A stretch of 6,495 bases of DNA from Phycisphaerae bacterium (GTDB lineage: Bacteria; Planctomycetota; Phycisphaerae; Phycisphaerales; SM1A02), in contig VGXJ01000107.1 of NCBI GenBank assembly GCA_016873375.1, positions 1-6,495 of the forward strand, read 5' to 3'. The translations under genes were made by a program, and so were the position numbers. The notes beneath the pieces were generated by a model, which did no database searches, had not been told where the DNA came from, and saw only the letters and a program-made list of their open reading frames with translations. Shown in pieces: positions 1 through 5,908 of the stretch (position 1 is its first letter; every line of letters starts with the position of its first letter).

Positions 1-276
1 GCGGTCGGGCTCCGCTTGCTCTGCACCTATCGCGGCCCCGGCACAGAATGGCTGCCGATCGCCGGCGGGGCGCGTGCCGCGCGCGGGATCGACCCCAAGG
101 CGATGCCCTGCGAACGCGGCCAGGTAGCAACCGGTACGGTGGCGATCCTCAAGGGCGAGGGCTTCCGCGGCAATGCCGGCTTTGGCTGCATTCACCGCTC
201 GCCGCCCGCCGGTCCGGGTGAACGCGCGCGCCTGCTGCTGTGCATCGATGAGCCTGGACGGATACCCCTGGAATGA
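1..276 (+). CDS. DUF1826 domain protein, C-terminal part (5' end outside window)
   Basis: The frame is open from base 1 and ends at TGA 274-276, so 91 C-terminal residues are visible and the true start lies upstream. The segment has the shape of the DUF1826 C-terminus as I remember that family: an early CTYRGPGTEWLP block, then a stretch around VAILKGEGF, then a GCIHRSPP motif, and finally a hydrophobic strand LLLCID. The biochemical function of DUF1826 is unknown to me. The gene is often found beside COG0523 GTPases in zinc-responsive loci, and here the next gene is one of those, overlapping by 4 bases (ATGA), which suggests translational coupling. The order of strands with a late His and then an Arg 10-12 residues further on resembles the second half of a cupin-like or 2-oxoglutarate-oxygenase-like barrel, but that is speculation. 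The family call is moderately certain; any function is not. Confidence 0.72.
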   Translation, partial: AVGLRLLCTYRGPGTEWLPIAGGARAARGIDPKAMPCERGQVATGTVAILKGEGFRGNAGFGCIHRSPPAGPGERARLLLCIDEPGRIPLE

Positions 277-1496
277 CCTCCATGACCGAGTTCGCGCGCG
301 ACACGCGCCTGCCCGTCACCGTGCTCTCCGGCTTCCTCGGCGCCGGTAAGACGACGCTGCTGAACCACGTGCTGGCGAACCGCGAGGGCAGGCGCGTCGC
401 CGTCATCGTCAACGACATGAGCGAAGTGAACATCGACGCCGCCCTCGTCGGTAATGCCGGCACGCTCTCCCGCACCGAGGAGAAGCTCGTCGAGATGTCG
501 AACGGCTGCATCTGCTGCACGCTGCGCGAGGACCTGATGCAGGAAGTCACGAAGCTCGCCCGTGAGGGCCGCTTCGACGCGCTGCTGATCGAGAGCACCG
601 GCATCAGCGAGCCGATGCCCGTCGCCGCCACCTTCGATTTCCGAACTGAGGACGGGTTCAGCCTGTCGGACCTCGCTCGCCTCGATACGATGGTGACAGT
701 GGTGGATGCGCAGGCTTGGCTGCGCGACTACGCCAGCACCGCGAGCCTGCGCGCGCTCGGCCAGGTGGCGGGCGAGGAGGATGGGCGGATGCTGGTGGAC
801 CTGCTGGTGGAGCAGGTCGAATTCGCCGACGTCATCTTGTTGAACAAGGCCGATCTGGTGAGCGAGGCGGAGCTTGGCCGGCTGGCCGGGCTAATCGCCA
901 CCTTCAACCCACGCGCCGAGATCGTCGCCAGCGTCAATGGCAAGGTGCCGCTGTCGCATGTGCTTGGCACCGGCCGCTTTGATTTCGTGCAGGCCAGCCA
1001 GGCGGCCGGCTGGGCGCAGGCGCTCTCGGGCCAGCACCTGCCCGAAAGCGAGGAGTTCGGCATCACGAGCTTCGTCTGGCGTGCCCACCGGCCCCTGCAC
1101 CCGATCCGCTTCAAGGCGCTGATCGAGGGTGATCTGCCCGGCGTCGTCCGCGCTAAGGGCTTTTTCTGGCTGGCGACCCGCATGCCCTGGGCAGGCTCCT
1201 GGCAGCTTGCCGGCGCGGTCGGCAAGCATGAGGCAGCGGGCTTCTGGTGGGCCGCACAACCGCAATCGCGCTGGCCGGACGATCCCGAGTGGCGCCGCGG
1301 CGTGATGGCAAATTGGCGGGAGCCCTTCGGCGACCGCCGGCAAGAGATCGTCTTCATCGGCATCGGCATGGACCAGGGCGCGCTGCGCAAGCGCCTCGAC
1401 GCATGCCTGCTGACCCAGGACGAGATGCGCGGCGGCCCCAAGGCCTGGGGCCGCTTCCCCGATCCCTTTCCGCGCTGGACCACGGAGGCACCCTGA
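273..1496 (+). CDS. zigA: COG0523/CobW-family GTPase, ZigA-type putative zinc metallochaperone
   Basis: This is a complete 407-residue G3E-family P-loop GTPase, the usual length for ZigA-type proteins (about 400). Proteins of this class are thought to use GTP hydrolysis to deliver zinc or a similar metal to client enzymes in the cytoplasm, mostly under zinc limitation. Visible motifs are the Walker A loop GFLGAGKT (residues 20-27), the metal-binding CxCC motif in GCICC (Cys79, Cys81, Cys82), the ESTG switch/Walker B region (107-110) and the NKAD guanine-specificity motif (191-194). A CobW C-terminal domain follows from about residue 265, starting near SFVWRAHRPLHP. The VIVNDMSEVNIDA segment and the C-terminal pattern (GFFWLATRMP, WREPFGDRRQEIVFIG) match the ZigA subgroup rather than cobalamin-type CobW. 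The His-rich linker of many COG0523 members is absent: residues 225-265 contain very few His. The start is the ATG overlapping the upstream stop; an in-frame ATG at 282 is an alternative, and neither has a strong ribosome site. The metal is inferred from the family. Confidence 0.9.
   Translation: MTSMTEFARDTRLPVTVLSGFLGAGKTTLLNHVLANREGRRVAVIVNDMSEVNIDAALVGNAGTLSRTEEKLVEMSNGCICCTLREDLMQEVTKLAREGRFDALLIESTGISEPMPVAATFDFRTEDGFSLSDLARLDTMVTVVDAQAWLRDYASTASLRALGQVAGEEDGRMLVDLLVEQVEFADVILLNKADLVSEAELGRLAGLIATFNPRAEIVASVNGKVPLSHVLGTGRFDFVQASQAAGWAQALSGQHLPESEEFGITSFVWRAHRPLHPIRFKALIEGDLPGVVRAKGFFWLATRMPWAGSWQLAGAVGKHEAAGFWWAAQPQSRWPDDPEWRRGVMANWREPFGDRRQEIVFIGIGMDQGALRKRLDACLLTQDEMRGGPKAWGRFPDPFPRWTTEAP
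1484..1488 (+). promoter_or_regulatory. Strong ribosome binding site inside the 3' end of zigA
   Basis: GGAGG lies 7 bases before the ATG at 1496, which overlaps the zigA stop as TGATG. This is a classic coupling arrangement and a good initiation site. It makes 1496 a serious alternative start for the solute-binding protein frame, even though the signal peptide begins far downstream of it. Confidence 0.6.
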
Positions 1497-1603
1497 TGGA
1501 TCGCCGCAGCTTCAGGACGGAGCGCGGCGACACTGGCAGCGCCGTCCATGTGCCCTCGAAGCCCCCCGCCAAGCCACATCCACTAAGCAAGAGAACCATT
1601 GTC
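1497..1603 (+). other. Leader of uncertain coding status between zigA and the binding-protein start
   Basis: This stretch is in frame with the solute-binding protein and could encode 36 extra N-terminal residues beginning MDRRSF. The extension would place a long, charged, Pro- and Lys-containing segment in front of an ordinary signal peptide, which is unusual for an exported protein. Base composition falls noticeably over about 1571-1603, as in a short untranslated leader, whereas 1497-1570 still looks like coding DNA by third positions. I see no convincing promoter boxes, hairpin terminator or Zur-like palindrome in it. Confidence 0.45.
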
Positions 1604-1723
1604 ATGATGAGCCAGACTGTCGGGGTCCCATATCTGCCCTTCCTCCAGCGTCTTCGTGCCAGCTTTGCGAAACTGACACTCGCGGGGCTGCTCGCCACCG
1701 GTGCCGCCGCGCCCACCTGGGCC
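1604..1723 (+). other. Predicted Sec signal peptide of the solute-binding protein
   Basis: This covers codons 1-40 of the binding protein. The n-region carries Arg16, Arg18 and Lys23, the h-region is LTLAGLLATGAAA, and the c-region ends PTWA before Asp41. There is no twin-arginine motif directly before the hydrophobic core and no Cys at +1, so export by Sec and release as a soluble periplasmic protein is the simplest reading. Confidence 0.7.
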
Positions 1724-3181
1724 GACCAACCAGCGCCGGTAAATGAGCAGGTGCTGCGCCTTGTCACGGCGAACATGCCGCGCTCGCTCGACCCCATCAA
1801 CATCGACGCGCAGCGCATCATCAACAACGGCTTCGCCGAACCGCTGGTGCATCAGTCGCTCGACGGCGCCAGGCTGATCCCGGCACTTGCGCGGAGCTGG
1901 ACGCTGGTGGAGCCGACCCTTTGGCGCATAGAACTGCAACCCAATGCGCGCTTCTGGAGCGGCGCGGCGGTGGATGCCGAGGCCGTGCGCGCCGCCCTCG
2001 AACGCCATCAGCGCGCCAATCCCCGCGCACGCGCCTTGCTACAAGGGGCGAGCTTCCGCGCCGCCGGTCCGACGACGCTCGAAATCCGCACCGCGGCGCC
2101 AGACCCCGCCTTCCTGTTCAAGACCGTCACCGTCGGCATCCACAACGCCGCCGCCGCCGAGGCGATGGGAGATCGCTTCCACCGCGAGGCCGACCTCACC
2201 GGCTATTTCCGCCCGACGCGCTTCATCCCCGGCGAGCTGATCGTGGGCGAGCCCTTCGAAGGCCATTGGGGCCCGCGCCCCCGCCTGAACCGCATCGAGG
2301 CGCGCTTTGTCGTCGATCCGCAGACGCGCTTCCTGGCCATGCAGGCCGGTGAGGCGGAGATGGACGGCAATGTGCAGATCGAGCAGCGCCGAGCCTATCT
2401 GCGCCTGAACCGCTTCAACTTCCCCCCGGTCAACAGCACAACCTGGAACGTATGGCTGAACTTCCGCCATCCGCTGCTGGCCGATGCCGGCATCCGCGAG
2501 GCGCTGAGCCTCGGCGTCAATCGCGATGAGATCGTGGGCGGCGTGCTGCGGCCCATCGCCGTCCACGCCACGGGCCATTTCCCCGCGGGCCTGCCCTACG
2601 CCATCGCCACGCGCCAGCTCTCCGACCCCGCCCGCGCGCGGCAATTGCTGGATGAGCTTGGCTGGCGCCCGGGCCCGGACGGCGTGCGCGTGCGCAACGA
2701 CCAGCGCCTGGAGTTCCGCGTGCTGACCTATGGCTGGTGGCATTCCGCCGCAGTGGCGCTGGAGGCGCAGTGGCGGCGCATCGGCGTGGGCATCACGCTG
2801 CGCGTGGTGGAGCCGACGGCGTCGAACCAGATCATGCTGGATGGCGATTTCGAGATCGCCACCTACTGTTCCTGCGGATCGGCCACGGGTGACCTGCACG
2901 GGCAGCTCCGTGCCTTCTATCAGACGGGCGTGACGCAGAATTGGGGCCGCTACAGCAACCCGCAGGTCGATGCGCTGATCGACAACCTGCAGGGCGAGTT
3001 CGACGAGGCGCGGCGCTTCGACCTGGCACGCCAGATCCAGACGCTCGTGCAGCGCGACCACGCCCTGATCTATGTCGCCAATTCGGATCTGATCGGCATC
3101 GCGCATGCACCGCGGGTGCGCGGGGCAGATCCCGACCGGCCGCGCGACATCACGCCGGGCATGTTCATCGTGGCACGGTAG
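1604..3181 (+). CDS. Peptide/nickel-type ABC transporter solute-binding protein (SBP family 5)
   Basis: This is the secreted binding protein that would capture the substrate in the periplasm and deliver it to the permeases encoded next. From the chosen start it has 525 residues, normal for the DppA/OppA/NikA family. Residues 1-40 form a signal peptide: a basic patch (Arg16, Arg18, Lys23), a hydrophobic core LTLAGLLATGAAA, and a likely cut after TWA (Ala40). There is no lipobox Cys. The mature part begins with VLRLVTANMPRSLDPINID and has the family hallmark ALARSW (94-99), followed by a LQPNARFWSG segment (to about 121). Near the C-terminus come GRYSNPQVDALID and a DHALIYVA segment. The protein contains only two Cys, in YCSCGS (Cys422, Cys424), with His432 close by, in the region where family members usually have ligand-pocket residues. 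The start at 1604 (or ATG 1607) was chosen because it gives a normal signal peptide; ATG 1496 has a better ribosome site and would add 36 residues. The family is secure, the substrate unknown; metal or metallophore is inferred from context. Confidence 0.88.
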   Translation: MMSQTVGVPYLPFLQRLRASFAKLTLAGLLATGAAAPTWADQPAPVNEQVLRLVTANMPRSLDPINIDAQRIINNGFAEPLVHQSLDGARLIPALARSWTLVEPTLWRIELQPNARFWSGAAVDAEAVRAALERHQRANPRARALLQGASFRAAGPTTLEIRTAAPDPAFLFKTVTVGIHNAAAAEAMGDRFHREADLTGYFRPTRFIPGELIVGEPFEGHWGPRPRLNRIEARFVVDPQTRFLAMQAGEAEMDGNVQIEQRRAYLRLNRFNFPPVNSTTWNVWLNFRHPLLADAGIREALSLGVNRDEIVGGVLRPIAVHATGHFPAGLPYAIATRQLSDPARARQLLDELGWRPGPDGVRVRNDQRLEFRVLTYGWWHSAAVALEAQWRRIGVGITLRVVEPTASNQIMLDGDFEIATYCSCGSATGDLHGQLRAFYQTGVTQNWGRYSNPQVDALIDNLQGEFDEARRFDLARQIQTLVQRDHALIYVANSDLIGIAHAPRVRGADPDRPRDITPGMFIVAR

Positions 3182-3190
3182 CCGCTCCGC

Positions 3191-4153
3191 GTGGCCTACT
3201 ACGCCCTGCGGCGCGCGCTAGCCGCCATTGCGGTGCTGTTCGGCACCACGGTGGTGGTGTTCCTGCTGCTGCGCCTGATCCCGGGTGATCCCGCCACGGC
3301 TGTGTTGCTGACAATGGTCACGCCCGGCGCGGATACGGCGCAGATCACGCGCGGTGATATCGAGGCGCTGCGCGCGCAGCTCGGTCTCGCCGATCCCTTT
3401 CCGGTGCAATACCTGCGCTGGCTGGGGGAGATCCTGTCCGGCAATCTCGGCACCTCGCTGCGCAGCCGCCAGCCGATCGCGGAGGAGTTGGCGGACCGGC
3501 TGCCGGCGACACTCGAACTCGCTGGCGCCGCGCTGGTGGTGATGCTGCTCATCGCGATCCCGAGCGGCATCCTGGGCGCATTGTATAGCGGCCGGCCGGC
3601 GGATCACGTCACGCGGATGCTGAGCCTGGTGGGTGATTCCATGCCCGGCTTCTTTCTCGGCGTGCTGCTGATCTACCTCTTTGCCATACAGCTCGGCTGG
3701 CTTCCCGCGATCGGGCGCAGCGATCCCGCCGGCATCGTGATGCCGGCGCTGACACTGGGCCTTGGCGTCGCCGCCACCACATCCCGCCTGCTGCGGGCCA
3801 GCCTGCTCGATACGCTGGCGCAGCCCTACATCCTGATGGCCGAGGCGAAGGGCATGCCGCGCGGCGTGCTACTGTTCCGCCATGCGTTGCGGCCGGCGCT
3901 GATCCCGGTGCTCACCTCGTCCTCACTCGTCGCGGGCGGGCTGCTCGGCGGTGCGGCGGTGATCGAGACGGTCTTCGCCTGGCCGGGGATCGGGCGCTAC
4001 ATGATCGAGGCGATCGCTGGGCGCGACTACCCGGTGATCCAGGGCTTCACCCTGGCCATGGCGAGCCTGTTCGTCGCCATCAATTTTGGGGTCGACCTGC
4101 TCTATCGGCTGCTCGATCCGCGCATTCGCGTGGAGGAGGCACCGCGTGGCTGA
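3191..4153 (+). CDS. DppB/NikB-like ABC transporter permease
   Basis: This 320-residue inner-membrane protein forms one half of the transmembrane channel of the importer. It opens with the typical DppB N-terminus: a first hydrophobic helix (about residues 9-29) ending in RLIPGDP, then a periplasmic stretch with the conserved LGEILSGNLGTSLRSRQP segment (about 78-95). Five more hydrophobic segments follow, near 108-130, 145-166, 176-196, 240-262 and 285-305. The cytoplasmic coupling (EAA) loop that docks on an ATPase is clear: AEAKGMPRGVLLFRHALRPA starting at residue 217. The start is GTG, 9 bases after the binding-protein stop; no good Shine-Dalgarno is visible, so translation is probably coupled to the gene before. 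The 3' end overlaps the next gene by 8 bases. Family and role are secure. B-type subunits of peptide, nickel and metallophore importers are too alike to tell the substrate by eye. Confidence 0.93.
   Translation: MAYYALRRALAAIAVLFGTTVVVFLLLRLIPGDPATAVLLTMVTPGADTAQITRGDIEALRAQLGLADPFPVQYLRWLGEILSGNLGTSLRSRQPIAEELADRLPATLELAGAALVVMLLIAIPSGILGALYSGRPADHVTRMLSLVGDSMPGFFLGVLLIYLFAIQLGWLPAIGRSDPAGIVMPALTLGLGVAATTSRLLRASLLDTLAQPYILMAEAKGMPRGVLLFRHALRPALIPVLTSSSLVAGGLLGGAAVIETVFAWPGIGRYMIEAIAGRDYPVIQGFTLAMASLFVAINFGVDLLYRLLDPRIRVEEAPRG
4132..4139 (+). promoter_or_regulatory. Ribosome binding site for the permease-ATPase fusion gene
   Basis: GGAGGAGG, inside the last codons of the upstream permease gene, stands 6 bases before a GTG at 4146. 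It supports that GTG as the start of the fusion protein, overlapping the upstream gene by 8 bases, rather than any earlier codon in the same open frame. Confidence 0.75.
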
Positions 4154-5906
4154 GCGCACTTGGCGCCGCTTCACCGCAAGGCTGCGCGGCGACTTGATCG
4201 GCATCCTGCTGCTCAGCCTTGCGCTGCTGCTGGTGGGCATGGTGTTGGCAGCACCCTGGGTCACGGTCGAGAACCCGGTGGAGACCAATTTCAGCCGCGT
4301 GCTGCTGCCGCCAGGGCCGGCGCATTGGCTCGGCACGGATGATTTCGGACGCGATGTGCTGGCCCGCCTGCTGCACGGCGGCCGTGCCTCGCTCTCGATC
4401 GCCGTCATCGCCGTGATGATCGTCATGGCGGTGGGTGTCACCATCGGCCTGATCGCGGGTTTCCTCGGCGGCGTGGTGGATCTGATCGTGACGAAGGTGA
4501 TCGATGTGCTGCTGGCCTTCCCGCGCCTTGTGCTGGCGATTGCGGTCGCGGCGCTGATGGGCGGGGGCATCCTGCCGCTCATCATCGCTATCTCGATCGT
4601 CGCCTGGCCCGCCTATGCGCGCATCATCCGCGGCTTCACGCTGCAGATCCGCAACGAAGGCTATGTGCTGGCGGCGCGCTGCCTCGGCACACCAACATGG
4701 AAGATCCTGCTGCATCATATCGCGCTGACGCTGATCGGCCCGATCCTGGTGCTCGGCCTGCTCGATTTAGGCAGCTTGATCCTCGCGGTATCGGCGTTGT
4801 CCTTCCTGGGCCTTGGCATCGCGCCGCCGGCGCCGGAATGGGGCGCGATGCTGAATGAGGGCCGCACGAGCATGGATGAGGCGCCCTGGCTGGTCCTCGC
4901 GCCCGGCTGCGCGATCCTCATTGTCGTGCTCGCGCTGAACTATTTCGGCGATGTGCTGCGCGACGGCGCGGAAGGCCGGCCAACGCATGGGCCACGCCAC
5001 TGGCTGCGCTGGCCCGCCATCCTGCGCTGGGATCGCGGGCGGCAGGCCGAGCGGACGGCGCGTTGGGATCGCATGGAGCAACGGGTCCGCGCCGCGCCGC
5101 TGCTGGAGCTCGACACGGTCAGCGTGCGTGTTGCCGATGCGCGCTCCCCCTATGATGGTCGCGTGATCCTTGATCAGGTGAGCCTCGCCATCCGGCCAGG
5201 CGAATGTCTCGGCCTGATCGGGGAGAGCGGTTCGGGCAAGAGCACGATGGCGATGCTCGCCTTGGGCCTGATGCGCCCGCCCCTGACGTTTGGCGGCGGC
5301 CGGGTCCTGGTGTGCGGCGAGGACACGGCCGCATGGGACTGGGATGACTGGCAGGCGCTGCGCGGCCGCTTCGTCTCCCTGGTCAACCAGGACCCGCTTA
5401 GTGCGCTCAACCCCGTCCTGCCCATCGGCGAGCAGATCCGCGAGGTGATGCGGATCCATCGGGCCATTCCGGCCGCGGCGCAGGAGGAAAGGCTACGCGA
5501 GGTACTCGCCGACGTCGATCTGCCCGCCCGCGTGATTGCGCAGTATCCGCATGAGCTGAGCGGCGGCATGCGGCAGCGCGTGGTCATCGCCATGGCCGTG
5601 GCGAACCGCCCCGCGCTGCTCATCGCGGATGAGCCGACGACGGCACTGGATGTCACGACCCAGGCACGCGTCCTCGATCTGCTGCTCCGACTGCAACAGC
5701 GCTACGGGCTCGGGCTGCTGTTCATCTCGCATGATCTGCGCGTGGTGGCGCGCGTGGCGGATCGCGTGGTGGTGCTGCGCGAAGGAAAGGTCGTCGAGGC
5801 GGGCGAGACGCGAGCCACATTTGGCGCGCCCCAGGCCGCCTATACCCGCGTCTTGATGGCCGCGGTCCCGGGACGGCGCCGGATCGCGACCGCCGGAGGA
5901 TTTTAG
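4146..5906 (+). CDS. Fused ABC transporter permease (DppC/NikC-like) and ATPase (DppD/NikD-like)
   Basis: One 586-residue protein carries two importer subunits that are usually separate. Residues 1-275 are a complete DppC/NikC-type permease: first helix at about 17-37, the conserved GTDDFGRDVLARLLHGGR block, several further membrane segments, the EAA loop YVLAARCLGTPTWKILLHHI (from residue 173), and the usual ending LNYFGDVLRDG. A linker of about 45 residues, rich in Trp and Arg, follows. From about residue 320 there is a full ATP-binding domain: Walker A GESGSGKST (359-367), Q-loop Gln415, signature LSGGMRQR (471-478), Walker B with Asp495 and Glu496, and His529 in FISHD. No stop or frame change separates the halves. 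The protein ends at VPGRRRIATAGGF, so the C-terminal oligopeptide-ATPase extension of many DppD/OppD proteins is missing; length and motifs (SGGM.QR, IAMAV, IADEPTT) recall NikD. GTG 4146 was chosen for its strong ribosome site. It would pair with the preceding permease and the following ATPase. Confidence 0.93.
   Translation: MAERTWRRFTARLRGDLIGILLLSLALLLVGMVLAAPWVTVENPVETNFSRVLLPPGPAHWLGTDDFGRDVLARLLHGGRASLSIAVIAVMIVMAVGVTIGLIAGFLGGVVDLIVTKVIDVLLAFPRLVLAIAVAALMGGGILPLIIAISIVAWPAYARIIRGFTLQIRNEGYVLAARCLGTPTWKILLHHIALTLIGPILVLGLLDLGSLILAVSALSFLGLGIAPPAPEWGAMLNEGRTSMDEAPWLVLAPGCAILIVVLALNYFGDVLRDGAEGRPTHGPRHWLRWPAILRWDRGRQAERTARWDRMEQRVRAAPLLELDTVSVRVADARSPYDGRVILDQVSLAIRPGECLGLIGESGSGKSTMAMLALGLMRPPLTFGGGRVLVCGEDTAAWDWDDWQALRGRFVSLVNQDPLSALNPVLPIGEQIREVMRIHRAIPAAAQEERLREVLADVDLPARVIAQYPHELSGGMRQRVVIAMAVANRPALLIADEPTTALDVTTQARVLDLLLRLQQRYGLGLLFISHDLRVVARVADRVVVLREGKVVEAGETRATFGAPQAAYTRVLMAAVPGRRRIATAGGF
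5025..5072 (+). repeat. Short in-frame direct repeat in the permease-ATPase linker
   Basis: The 12-mers at 5025-5036 and 5061-5072 differ at one base and lie exactly 36 bases apart. They encode RWDR twice (residues 294-297 and 306-309) within the linker that joins the membrane and ATP-binding domains. It may be chance in a Trp/Arg-rich linker or the trace of a small duplication. Confidence 0.4.
5895..5900 (+). promoter_or_regulatory. Ribosome binding site for the second ATPase gene
   Basis: GGAGGA, overlapping the last codons of the fusion gene, lies 8 bases before ATG 5909. It fixes the start of the downstream ATPase, which is separated from the upstream TAG by only two bases. Confidence 0.75.
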
Positions 5907-5908
5907 CG

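Noticed and set aside
1247..1495. The binding-protein frame stays open far upstream of ATG 1496, inside zigA.
   Set aside because: It overlaps well-conserved zigA coding sequence and its translation is low-complexity Arg/Ala/Pro typical of an out-of-frame reading in GC-rich DNA.
1519..1545. Short GGCG/CGCC inverted pair after zigA, considered as a terminator.
   Set aside because: The stem is only four base pairs with a long loop and no T-run follows; it is expected by chance in this composition.
1496..1610. Search for a Zur/Fur-like palindrome or sigma-70 promoter ahead of the importer genes.
   Set aside because: No AT-rich palindrome and no plausible -35/-10 pair with proper spacing is visible, so the importer more likely shares the upstream transcript.
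2039..3106. Long open frame on the minus strand (355 codons) opposite the binding-protein gene.
   Set aside because: It mirrors the codon pattern of a clearly conserved plus-strand gene, has no recognisable domain and no ribosome site of note; such antisense frames are common at this GC content.
4086..4145. Possible earlier start of the permease-ATPase fusion upstream of 4146.
   Set aside because: This stretch codes the conserved C-terminus of the preceding permease, and GTG 4146 has a strong ribosome site and gives a normal permease N-terminus.
3923..4718. Overlapping minus-strand open frames opposite the permease genes, including His/Asp-rich translations that look metal-binding.
   Set aside because: The His/Asp richness is the reverse complement of hydrophobic Ile/Val/Met codons (ATC, GTC, ATG) of membrane helices, not a real metal-binding protein.
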